DNA of 27,905 bases, taken from positions 4,243 through 32,147 of the forward strand of contig DHUW01000078.1 in assembly GCA_002409365.1 (NCBI GenBank), written 5' to 3'. The notes below the pieces were generated by a model. The model saw only the letters and a program-made list of their open reading frames with translations, did no database searches and had not been told where the DNA came from. Below, piece by piece: positions 1 to 6,909 of the stretch; the stretch's first letter is position 1, and every line of letters begins with the position of its first letter. The translations under genes were made by a program, and so were the position numbers. This stretch comes from Anaerolineaceae bacterium UBA5224 (GTDB taxonomy: Bacteria > Chloroflexota > Anaerolineae > Anaerolineales > Anaerolineaceae).

Positions 1-408
1 CTCCAGATCTTCCGGGCCAAAAGAGCGGGGTAAAACACCTTCCATGGTACTTTCAAAAACAATCTCGCCTTCACTATCTGCCAAAATGACTGGCATGTCC
101 AGGTCGGCGAACTCACGCATCACCTGCCGGCATGCCCCACACGGAGAACCGCCGTTGCTGGTAACTATCGCGATGGCTTGGATATGTCGGTTTCCCTCGG
201 AGATTGCTTTAAAAATTGCTACTCTCTCGGCACATAGACCCGAAGGATAGGCGGAATTCTCAATGTTGGCACCACCGTAGATCTGACCATCTTCTGCCAG
301 CACTGCAGCACCAACTGCATAATGAGAATAGGGGCTGTAGGCTCTTTTTTGATAAAGTTGGGCTTTTTCAACCAGGTCTTGTTTAATCTCAGTTGTTATC
401 TTTGTCAT
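1..408 (-). CDS. cdd: cytidine deaminase, 3' end cut by window edge
   Basis: Deaminates cytidine and deoxycytidine to uridine forms in cytosolic pyrimidine salvage. The 136 visible residues include the zinc/catalytic signatures: a C-A-E-R motif around residue 56 (the catalytic Glu region, within SGLCAERVA) and P-C-G-A-C-R-Q near residue 91, which supplies the two further zinc cysteines. Family members are about 130-140 residues, so only the last few codons and the stop should be missing. The ATG at 408 lies inside the upstream gene: the first 20 bases overlap the end of the CBS-domain gene, a sign of translational coupling. It is the last visible gene of the glmU cluster. The assignment is secure from motifs and length. 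Confidence 0.93.
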   Translation of the reverse strand, partial: MTKITTEIKQDLVEKAQLYQKRAYSPYSHYAVGAAVLAEDGQIYGGANIENSAYPSGLCAERVAIFKAISEGNRHIQAIAIVTSNGGSPCGACRQVMREFADLDMPVILADSEGEIVFESTMEGVLPRSFGPEDLE

Positions 409-1672
409 CGCTTCTCTCTTGGTTTGCTTCAGTTGGCTCGGGAACCTTTTCAACTTTTACTTTTAAAATTCTTCGGGCGACCACTTCTTCCACTGTGAAG
501 TTAAAATTTTCATTCCTAACGACTTCACCAGGTTGAGGAACCCGGCCAAGTTGCCCATAGATATAACCACCCAACGTATCAGCATATTCATCTGAAAGGT
601 TCAAGCCAGTGATCTCGTTAAATTCGTCGATGGTCGCACGACCCTGTATCAGATAACCGTCATCTGGAAGCCTTTCATAAAGGCTGACTTCACCCTGGTC
701 ATATTCATCGCGGATTTCACCGACAATTTCTTCCACAATATCTTCAAGAGTGACGACGCCAGCAACACCTCCATATTCATCCACCACCAGAGCCATATGC
801 ACCCCACGCGATTGCATTTCAGTGAGCAATTCATCTACCTTTTTCGCTTCAGGGACAAAGTAAGCAGGGCGGAGAAGTCTCCGCTGGTTGGCAATTGTGT
901 CTTCGCCGTCCACGACAGCCAATAGATCCTTGGCATAAAGCAGACCAATGATGTTATCAATCGTGTCATCATAAACAGGTACACGCGAATGACCGGCATC
1001 GATAAATTCCTGCCTTGCTTCGCGAATGGTCGTATTCACATCCAACGCCAAAACATCCATACGAGGCACCATAATTTCTTTGGTCATGGTCTCGCTGAAA
1101 TGGAAGATCGAGTAGATCATTTCACGCTCGCCCTGGTCAAGGGTGCTTTCAGGTTGTTCCTGTTCCACCCAATCGCGCAGGCTTTCGTCCGTGACTGTCA
1201 GGGTCACATTTTCAGCATACTGACCCAATATAGATGTCATCAGTCTTGTGATGGGTGAAACCAAAAAACTGATAGAACTAGCCGTTCCTGTCCATGTGAG
1301 TGCTGCTTTCTCTGAAGAAGCTAGGATATATCGCTCAATCAGGAATTCGAAAGCTGTGACGAGCACCAATATCAATAGCAAAACCAGGAGAATCAACCAA
1401 ATATTCTGAACTATTGCCACGCGAACGAGCAACAAAATTGTCGTTCCAGCCAGCAAGTAGTGGGAAATGATCAGCCCCAGCCGCAGTGCTGTCCGTAATC
1501 CTTGTTTCTCAATCAGGGCAATTGTTCTGTCCACCTTCACCTGGTTCTCGGTGCGTAAGCTGAGCAACCAAGGAAGCCGAACATGGGTAAATGCAGATTT
1601 AGCCGCTGATGAAACCAGGGTCATTGCAAAAAAAACCACCCATAAGACCCCAAGCAAAATAGGTTCCGTCAC
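389..1672 (-). CDS. CNNM/CBS-domain membrane protein (HlyC/CorC family)
   Basis: A 427-aa member of the family often annotated as hemolysin, now linked to Mg2+/Co2+ transport or efflux; the substrate cannot be read from sequence. Hydrophobic segments lie near residues 5-25, 65-90, 92-115 and 130-150 (CNNM/DUF21 part). The family hallmark ExMVPRMDV follows at 199-207, then a CBS pair to about 320 with the DEYGGVAGVVTLEDIVEEIVGEI signature region around 298-320, and a CorC/HlyC C-terminal domain at about 336-410. I chose the GTG start at 1672: AGAAAGGA sits just upstream and the glmU stop ends one base before it (TAA-C-GTG). A longer open frame to 1780 exists but only reads over glmU. Its 3' end overlaps cdd by 20 bases. 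Confidence 0.9.
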   Translation of the reverse strand: MTEPILLGVLWVVFFAMTLVSSAAKSAFTHVRLPWLLSLRTENQVKVDRTIALIEKQGLRTALRLGLIISHYLLAGTTILLLVRVAIVQNIWLILLVLLLILVLVTAFEFLIERYILASSEKAALTWTGTASSISFLVSPITRLMTSILGQYAENVTLTVTDESLRDWVEQEQPESTLDQGEREMIYSIFHFSETMTKEIMVPRMDVLALDVNTTIREARQEFIDAGHSRVPVYDDTIDNIIGLLYAKDLLAVVDGEDTIANQRRLLRPAYFVPEAKKVDELLTEMQSRGVHMALVVDEYGGVAGVVTLEDIVEEIVGEIRDEYDQGEVSLYERLPDDGYLIQGRATIDEFNEITGLNLSDEYADTLGGYIYGQLGRVPQPGEVVRNENFNFTVEEVVARRILKVKVEKVPEPTEANQERSDDKDNN

Positions 1673-1673
1673 G

Positions 1674-3029
1674 TTATTCCTTTCTCTCTTTCGGGTGGGC
1701 GGGCACACCATACACCAGCGTGTCATCAGGAACATCCCTGGTAACCACCGAACCTGCCCCGGTCCTGGCATTCTTGCCAATCTTTAATGGCGCTACCAAC
1801 ATGGTATCGCTGCCAATAAAGGTGTTTTCTCCAATTTCAGTGGCATGTTTCAGTATCCCGTCGTAATTGCAGGTAATCGTTCCTGCGCCAATATTGACAT
1901 TTTTGCCGATTTTCGCATTACCAATATACGAAAAATGCCCCATCTTAACGCCTTCAGCCAACACCGAATCTTTCACTTCACCAAAATTACCCATGTGAAC
2001 ATGATCTAAGAGCACAGCTCCCTTGCGCAAATGGCAGAAAGGTCCCATGCTGACATGGTTGCCCAGGTTAGCCTTTTCAGCAACGCTGTAGGTTATCATG
2101 CAGTCATTGCCAACTGTTGTATCAGTTAGAGTTGTATCAGGTCCAATACAGCAGTTTTCTCCGATTTGGGTGCTGCCGCGTAGGTGTGTGTTGGGCAAAA
2201 TAACAGTATCCTGCCCGAGAACAACATCGCTCTCAACAGTACAGCTCTCGGGGTCCAGGAAAGTGACGCCATCCAGCATCCATTGCCTGATCACGCGTCG
2301 CCGTAAGGCGGTTTCACAATCGGCAAGGTCGATCCGCGTGTTGATGCCGAGACCTTCGGTGGGATCCTGCACGACAAGGGCATCAAGCTTTTTACCTTGA
2401 GTTACTGCCGCTTCAACCAAGTCTGTCAGATAATATTCACCTTTGGGTGATTTTTTGAGATTTTTCAGGTTTTCCCACAACCAGTCAGCGTCGAAGCAAT
2501 AGGCTGAGATGTTGTATTCGCGGATTTTCAACTGCTCAGGAGTAGCCACAGCTTCCTCGACAATCGCGGTGACTTTGCCGGTTTCATCACGCAGCACGCG
2601 ACCAAAACCGCGGGGAACATCGCCGATTACGCTGGTCATCGTCAGGGTATTGCCTGATTCCTGGTGAAGTTTAATTATTTCACTGATGGTTTCAGGGCGA
2701 AGCATGGGCATATCCGCAAACGTTACCAACACCAGGTTAGACTTCCCAGCCAGCATCGGTGCTGCACTCAGGACTGCGTGCCCGGTGCCCCATTGTTCTT
2801 CCTGAAGGGCAAAATTCACGCCGTCGCCGTAGGTATCACTTACGACGCGGGTGACTTCTTCGCTGCCATGCCCGACCACCACAACTGGAGGGAGGGTGCT
2901 GAACCCGATCACGCTGGAAAGTGAATGTAAGACCATTGGCTTGCCTAAAATTTGATGCAGCATTTTCGGTGTGCGCGACTTCATACGCGTACCCATGCCA
3001 GCGGCGAGTACAACAGATGCGATTGTCAT
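1674..3029 (-). CDS. glmU: bifunctional GlmU: UDP-GlcNAc pyrophosphorylase / GlcN-1-P acetyltransferase
   Basis: Makes UDP-N-acetylglucosamine, the entry precursor for peptidoglycan, in two cytosolic steps. The 451 residues match the usual length. The N-terminal uridyltransferase begins with LAAGMGTRMKS (residues 8-18) and has GTGHAVLSA and FADMPMLRPET further on. The C-terminal left-handed beta-helix carries GHFSYIGNAKIG, whose His corresponds to the catalytic acetyltransferase base, and NIGAGTITCNYDG. An SD-like GGAG lies seven bases before the ATG. It follows tRNA-Gln by about 105 bases and probably leads a glmU-CNNM-cdd transcript. No truncation is seen. Confidence 0.96.
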   Translation of the reverse strand: MTIASVVLAAGMGTRMKSRTPKMLHQILGKPMVLHSLSSVIGFSTLPPVVVVGHGSEEVTRVVSDTYGDGVNFALQEEQWGTGHAVLSAAPMLAGKSNLVLVTFADMPMLRPETISEIIKLHQESGNTLTMTSVIGDVPRGFGRVLRDETGKVTAIVEEAVATPEQLKIREYNISAYCFDADWLWENLKNLKKSPKGEYYLTDLVEAAVTQGKKLDALVVQDPTEGLGINTRIDLADCETALRRRVIRQWMLDGVTFLDPESCTVESDVVLGQDTVILPNTHLRGSTQIGENCCIGPDTTLTDTTVGNDCMITYSVAEKANLGNHVSMGPFCHLRKGAVLLDHVHMGNFGEVKDSVLAEGVKMGHFSYIGNAKIGKNVNIGAGTITCNYDGILKHATEIGENTFIGSDTMLVAPLKIGKNARTGAGSVVTRDVPDDTLVYGVPAHPKERKE

Positions 3030-3059
3030 TGAATGCTCCGAGAAATAACAGGGTAAATC

Positions 3060-3087
3060 ACAAGATGATACTTTTCGTCCATCTTGT
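3060..3087 (-). other. 8-bp stem-loop between tRNA-Gln and glmU
   Basis: ACAAGATG and CATCTTGT form a perfect 8-bp stem with a 12-base loop on the minus strand, downstream of tRNA-Gln and 31 bases before glmU. There is no convincing T-run after it, so it is at best a weak terminator, a processing site or a feature of the glmU leader. Confidence 0.35.
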
Positions 3088-3134
3088 TTGTAGGTAGGTG
3101 TGAATCGTCTTCGTCTTTATCCACAATAAATCAG

Positions 3135-3205
3135 CCGGGGCACTTGGAGTCGAACCAAGATTCACGGATTCAAAGTCCGGTGTGCTGCCATTGCACCATG
3201 CCCCA
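3135..3205 (-). tRNA. tRNA-Gln (anticodon TTG)
   Basis: Read on the minus strand, this folds as a cloverleaf. The acceptor is TGGGGCA/TGCCCCG (first pair U-G). The D stem is GTGC/GCAC. The anticodon loop CTTTGAA has TTG at its centre. The T arm is CTTGG-TTCGACT-CCAAG and the discriminator base is G, as expected for Gln. The 3' CCA is not encoded. The outermost anticodon-stem pair is C-U (mismatch) and the variable loop is four bases, so the total is 71 nt. Four clean pairs remain in that stem and the tRNA has a good promoter, so I take it as functional. Confidence 0.93.
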
Positions 3206-3218
3206 ATTTGTAGCCCAT

Positions 3219-3247
3219 ATTTTAGCATAGATTCTATCGTCTGCCAA
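3219..3247 (-). promoter_or_regulatory. promoter of tRNA-Gln (and probably glmU)
   Basis: On the minus strand TTGGCA (3247-3242) is followed after 17 bases by TAAAAT (3224-3219), and TGC before the -10 makes it an extended -10 element. It lies 13 bases upstream of the tRNA 5' end. No better promoter was seen between the tRNA and glmU. Confidence 0.75.
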
Positions 3248-3304
3248 ATTAGACCACGGCAGTAAATTTTACATCATCTGCCCTAATTTGTGAAAGCGAA
3301 TTTG

Positions 3305-4192
3305 CTATTTCGGGTTGATTGACCAGGAGTTCTCCAGTTCGTCCACCTGGTATTCAGTCGCTTTTCCTTCAGAATCAGTGTATGTAAAATTGGTTTTCTC
3401 GTTCTCAATAGCATCCCGTACTAAATTCTTGAACCCCAGTGGTAAAGTGGGTATGCCATTGCCACGGGGAATGACATAAATATTCGAAAATTCTGCAAAC
3501 AGGTTCGAATCGGCATCATTGATGTTGTAGCCCCCGGCAACAGGGAGAATGCCATAGCTCTCCTGCTCATACGTAAAAGTTGAGGAACCCTTTTCCAAAG
3601 CCTGATTAAGGTTCAAGGCGAAATTAAAGGAATTGATGATTTCATTATTAGCTGAATCATAAGCTTCAAGGTAATAATGACTAGCAACAGCCACATCGGA
3701 TACCGTTGAGATCTGCACTGCTTTTCGTTCTTCAGAAAGCACATAAGCTGTCCCCTGGTTTTCAAAAGTCAGCGTGTTTTCTGCCAAAGCCTTTTGAATC
3801 GCAGCAATCAATTCGTCAGATAACACAACGCCTTCCATCGGTTGAATTCCTCCAAGCAGAGATTCCGCTATTGGGGTCAAACGATAAATGCGATATGCAC
3901 CTTCTCCCACCGGCTCCTGGTGATAAACGACGCCATCGACAGTAAATTGTTGTTTTCCATCTTCCAGAGCTTTTTCGAAAGCCATCATGGCATTTCCTTC
4001 AAAGATCTCGCCAGCTTTGATGGTCAGGACATACTGTTTGTTCAAAATTGCGTTAGCCTGAAAACCTTCTCCAATTTCAACCGGATTTTCCTGGGAATCA
4101 GGAGCAATTGTATTGTTTTGATTCACTGCACAGGCAGAGACAAGTGCGAGCAAAAGTATTGTTAGAGTAATTTTCTTGATTATGTTTTTCAT
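3305..4192 (-). CDS. lipoprotein related to the extracytoplasmic insertion of the neighbouring OppC-like permease
   Basis: The 295-residue protein has a lipoprotein signal peptide: Lys-rich start, hydrophobic core and LVSAC, with Cys21 as the lipid site. The rest has no membrane segment, so it should be an extracytoplasmic, membrane-tethered protein. I recognise no named family, but it aligns along nearly its whole mature length with residues ~90-340 of the permease at 6910-8667. Paired segments include DVAVASHYYLEAY with DVAIASYSIFDAY, INSFNF with INSYEF, LFAEFSNIYVIP with PFAEVSNIIVNP, and the C-terminal FK..R.AI...F.Y repeat. Four related modules can be picked out, near 67-111, 127-172, 189-237 and 253-293. 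The gene lies after the transporter terminator, so it has its own promoter. No SD is visible before the ATG. Role unknown; an accessory or duplicate of the permease module is an inference. Confidence 0.85.
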   Translation of the reverse strand: MKNIIKKITLTILLLALVSACAVNQNNTIAPDSQENPVEIGEGFQANAILNKQYVLTIKAGEIFEGNAMMAFEKALEDGKQQFTVDGVVYHQEPVGEGAYRIYRLTPIAESLLGGIQPMEGVVLSDELIAAIQKALAENTLTFENQGTAYVLSEERKAVQISTVSDVAVASHYYLEAYDSANNEIINSFNFALNLNQALEKGSSTFTYEQESYGILPVAGGYNINDADSNLFAEFSNIYVIPRGNGIPTLPLGFKNLVRDAIENEKTNFTYTDSEGKATEYQVDELENSWSINPK

Positions 4193-4200
4193 AGTTTTTT

Positions 4201-4231
4201 ATTGTAACTGAAAATCTGCAAGGTGAAACAA
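4201..4231 (-). promoter_or_regulatory. possible promoter of the lipoprotein gene
   Basis: TACAAT (4206-4201, minus strand) lies only eight bases before the ATG, with a poor TTGTTT 19 bases further upstream. If used, transcription would begin at or next to the start codon, giving a leaderless mRNA, which fits the absence of an SD. Confidence 0.35.
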
Positions 4232-4362
4232 TAACCATCTGTGTATTGCTACAGGATCGGCAAGGGAAAGATATAGGTCGATTTTCAAAAAATTGGATAT
4301 GCTTTTTATTTAGAGATGCCCCTACTATTGATTACAGCATTAGTTCACAGGCAACCCAAGGG

Positions 4363-4394
4363 TAAAAAAGAACCGCCTCGCAGGAGGCGGTTCT
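4363..4394 (-). terminator. rho-independent terminator of the oligopeptide transporter operon
   Basis: An 11-bp perfect GC-rich stem (AGAACCGCCTC / GAGGCGGTTCT) with a 4-base loop is followed on the minus strand by six T residues. It sits five bases after the stop of the 94-aa gene and separates the operon from the downstream lipoprotein gene. Confidence 0.93.
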
Positions 4395-4399
4395 AAAAC

Positions 4400-4684
4400 C
4401 TATTTAAACCAGACTTGCGTCATAAACAGAACAAGTAAAACCCAGACTAATGCTAATGCTGCGGTGAGTGCCAACCCTGCCAGCAAGGCGTAAAAAGTGT
4501 AACGCCTGGCCTCTGAATTGGTCATTCTTTCGCCATACATCTCTGCTTTTCGCTTACGTTCTACCTCACGAGCCTGTTTTTCAGCAAATTTGACGTTTTT
4601 ATCATGCCAGGGCGTGCCGACAACATCCATATCGACAATCGTCCTGCCATCGTCATCGTCATATTGCTTTTTCTGATTTCTCAT
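4400..4684 (-). CDS. small single-pass membrane protein at the end of the transporter operon
   Basis: The 94 residues are a highly charged N-terminal half (Asp run at 9-12, Lys/Arg/Glu-rich stretch at 32-50 that may be helical) and one clear membrane helix at about 66-90 ending in WFK. I recognise no family. Its ATG lies inside the ATPase gene (26-base overlap), so translation is probably coupled to that of the ATPase. The terminator follows directly, making it the last operon gene. A tail-anchored, cytosol-facing accessory of the transporter is a reasonable inference, not more. Confidence 0.8.
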   Translation of the reverse strand: MRNQKKQYDDDDGRTIVDMDVVGTPWHDKNVKFAEKQAREVERKRKAEMYGERMTNSEARRYTFYALLAGLALTAALALVWVLLVLFMTQVWFK

Positions 4685-5705
4685 CTACTAAAGTTCCTTG
4701 CTCATCGTATAGATGACATACTACCATATGCCCTGGTTCAATTTCACGTGTTTGTGGAACCACAGTTTTGCAGACATCCATGACATACGGACAACGAGTG
4801 TGGAACTTGCATCCCTTGGGCGGGTTTGCTGGGGATGGAATGCTGCCTTCCAGGATGATTCGATTCATCTTGAAGTTTGGATCCGGCACCGGAACAGCGC
4901 TCAACAATGCCTGGGTATAAGGGTGAAGCGGATTCGCAAACAAGCTCTTTTTGTCGCTATATTCCACCAGGTCGCCCAGGTACATTACACCGACATAATC
5001 GGAGATGTGCTGAACCACGGAAAGGTCATGAGAAATGAAGAGGTAAGCGATGCCGTTAGATTTCTGCAGCTCTTCCAGCAAGTTGATGATCTGCGCCTGG
5101 ATGGAAACGTCCAGAGCAGAAACAGGCTCATCACAAACCACGAATTCAGGGTTCAAGGCTAACGAACGTGCGACACAAATACGCTGGCGTTGACCGCCTG
5201 AGAATTCGTGCGGATAGCGGTCTTTATGATATGGTTGCAGACCGCACTGTAGCATCACTTTTTCGAGGTGATCTTCAAATTCTGAGGGAGGCACAATATT
5301 ATGCTCGCGCACCGCCTCGCCGATGATCTCACTGATAGGCATACGGGGAGAAAGGCTTGAATAAGGGTCCTGGAATATCATCTGCATCTTTGGACGAAGG
5401 GCACGCAACTCACTGCGGTTTGCCGCAAAGACATCCTGACCATTAAACAACACCTTACCACTGGTGGCTTCATTGAGCCTCAGCATGGTTTTGCCAACGG
5501 TCGTCTTTCCACTGCCCGATTCGCCAACCAGACCCATTGTCTTTCCGCGTTCGATACGGAAACTGATGTCATCAACCGCTTTCACATGTCCGACCACTTT
5601 TTGCATCAAACCAGCCTTGATCGGGAAATATTGCTTAAGGTTTTTTACCTCAATAACGTAGCGATTGTCTTTTTTTGTTTCCATTGAATCATTATTCTTT
5701 GCCAT
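4659..5705 (-). CDS. oligopeptide/dipeptide ABC transporter ATPase, OppF/DppF type
   Basis: One of two nucleotide-binding subunits driving peptide import. Residues 61-68 form Walker A (GESGSGKT), FQDP at 111-114 is the Q-loop, FSGGQRQR at 168-175 is the signature and VVCDEP at 189-194 is Walker B. The family's Cys-containing C-terminal extension (CKFHTRCPYVMDVC) is present. At 348 residues it has the usual length. The first 14 bases overlap the upstream ATPase gene and the last 26 overlap the 94-aa gene. An SD-like GAGGAGG lies upstream of the ATG. The exact substrate cannot be told from the ATPase. Confidence 0.94.
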   Translation of the reverse strand: MAKNNDSMETKKDNRYVIEVKNLKQYFPIKAGLMQKVVGHVKAVDDISFRIERGKTMGLVGESGSGKTTVGKTMLRLNEATSGKVLFNGQDVFAANRSELRALRPKMQMIFQDPYSSLSPRMPISEIIGEAVREHNIVPPSEFEDHLEKVMLQCGLQPYHKDRYPHEFSGGQRQRICVARSLALNPEFVVCDEPVSALDVSIQAQIINLLEELQKSNGIAYLFISHDLSVVQHISDYVGVMYLGDLVEYSDKKSLFANPLHPYTQALLSAVPVPDPNFKMNRIILEGSIPSPANPPKGCKFHTRCPYVMDVCKTVVPQTREIEPGHMVVCHLYDEQGTLVDEKSEKAI

Positions 5706-6900
5706 AATTTGCTATTACCTCCTCGTCTTCGTAGAGATAGCATACTGCCATATGGGTTGGTGAGAGGAAATATTCAGGAGGATAAGGTCCATCGCAGATA
5801 GGCATGCGCCGATTACAACGATCCTTGAAATAGCAATAGTCTGGCATGTTAATCGGGTTTGGAACTGTGCCAGGGATGCTATACAACTTATCGACTTCCT
5901 TATTAATTACTGGTTTTGAAGCCATCAAACCAACTGTGTAAGGGTGCATTGGATTATTGTAGACTTCTTCTGCCGTTCCTTTTTCGACGATCCGACCAGC
6001 ATACATGACAACAACAATATCAGCCATCTCTGCCACGACACCCAGATCGTGGGTGATGAGCATAATACTTGAATTGATCTTTTCTTTCAGACTGCGCAGC
6101 AGATCGAGAATCTGTGCTTGGATAGTCACATCCAGGGCTGTTGTCGGTTCATCCGCAATGATAAGACGCGGGTTACAAGCCAATGCCATGGCGATCATGA
6201 CACGTTGGCGCATACCACCGGACAACTGGTGCGGATACATATCGTAAACGCCCTCAGCATTGGCGATACCAACCATATCAATCATTTCGAGTGTGCGCGC
6301 CTTGATTTGCTCTTTCGTCATCTCAGGATTATGCAGTTCAATCACTTCATCAATTTGGAAACCAGCGGTGAAAACAGGGTTAAGACTGGTCATCGGTTCC
6401 TGGAAGATCATGGAAACTTCATTTCCACGGATCTTTTCCATTTCGACAACTGGAGTTTTGGCAATGTCGTAGACTTTATCGCCGGTGTTCAAGCGGACAG
6501 TTCCTTTGACAATCTGACCCTGAGGACGCTGCACCAGCTGCATCAATGACAAAGCGGTTACTGATTTTCCGCAACCAGATTCTCCGACTACTCCAACAGT
6601 TGAGCCGATGGGGACTTCATATGTGACGCCATCGACTGCTTTGACAGTGCCGATATCAGTGAAGAAATACGTATGCAGATCATCAAATTCGACCACGTTA
6701 TTGGGGTCTTTCATTTGAGTCAAAAATTCGCTTTCAGGCACATTTTTACGTTTGCGCTGTCTCTCAATCGCATCAGTAATTCTGCGGTTTTCTCGACTGA
6801 TCCGGCTGGACTCTTTTGCGGTTAAGTGAATCCTTTCCGTTATACGGTTGTCTTCCAGGTCAGTTGTGTCGTATTGAGTTAAGTCTTTTTCTTCGGTCAT
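5692..6900 (-). CDS. oligopeptide/dipeptide ABC transporter ATPase, OppD/DppD type
   Basis: The partner ATPase, 402 residues. Walker A is GESGCGKS (106-113), the Q-loop is FQEP (166-169), the signature is LSGGMRQR (226-233) and Walker B is LIIADEP (246-252). A C-terminal Cys-rich tail (YCYFKDRCNRRMPIC) is the oligopeptide-family extension. The first ~67 residues, before the usual ATPase start, are an extra charged, helix-prone segment (E/R/K-rich) not typical of OppD; its role is unknown. AAGGTGAG lies before the ATG, nine bases after the permease stop. Confidence 0.94.
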   Translation of the reverse strand: MTEEKDLTQYDTTDLEDNRITERIHLTAKESSRISRENRRITDAIERQRKRKNVPESEFLTQMKDPNNVVEFDDLHTYFFTDIGTVKAVDGVTYEVPIGSTVGVVGESGCGKSVTALSLMQLVQRPQGQIVKGTVRLNTGDKVYDIAKTPVVEMEKIRGNEVSMIFQEPMTSLNPVFTAGFQIDEVIELHNPEMTKEQIKARTLEMIDMVGIANAEGVYDMYPHQLSGGMRQRVMIAMALACNPRLIIADEPTTALDVTIQAQILDLLRSLKEKINSSIMLITHDLGVVAEMADIVVVMYAGRIVEKGTAEEVYNNPMHPYTVGLMASKPVINKEVDKLYSIPGTVPNPINMPDYCYFKDRCNRRMPICDGPYPPEYFLSPTHMAVCYLYEDEEVIANYGKE

Positions 6901-6909
6901 TATCTCACC

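Noticed and set aside
1673..1780. 36-residue N-terminal extension of the CBS-domain gene
   Set aside because: It lies wholly inside glmU in another frame, and a GTG with SD follows the glmU stop at the expected domain start.
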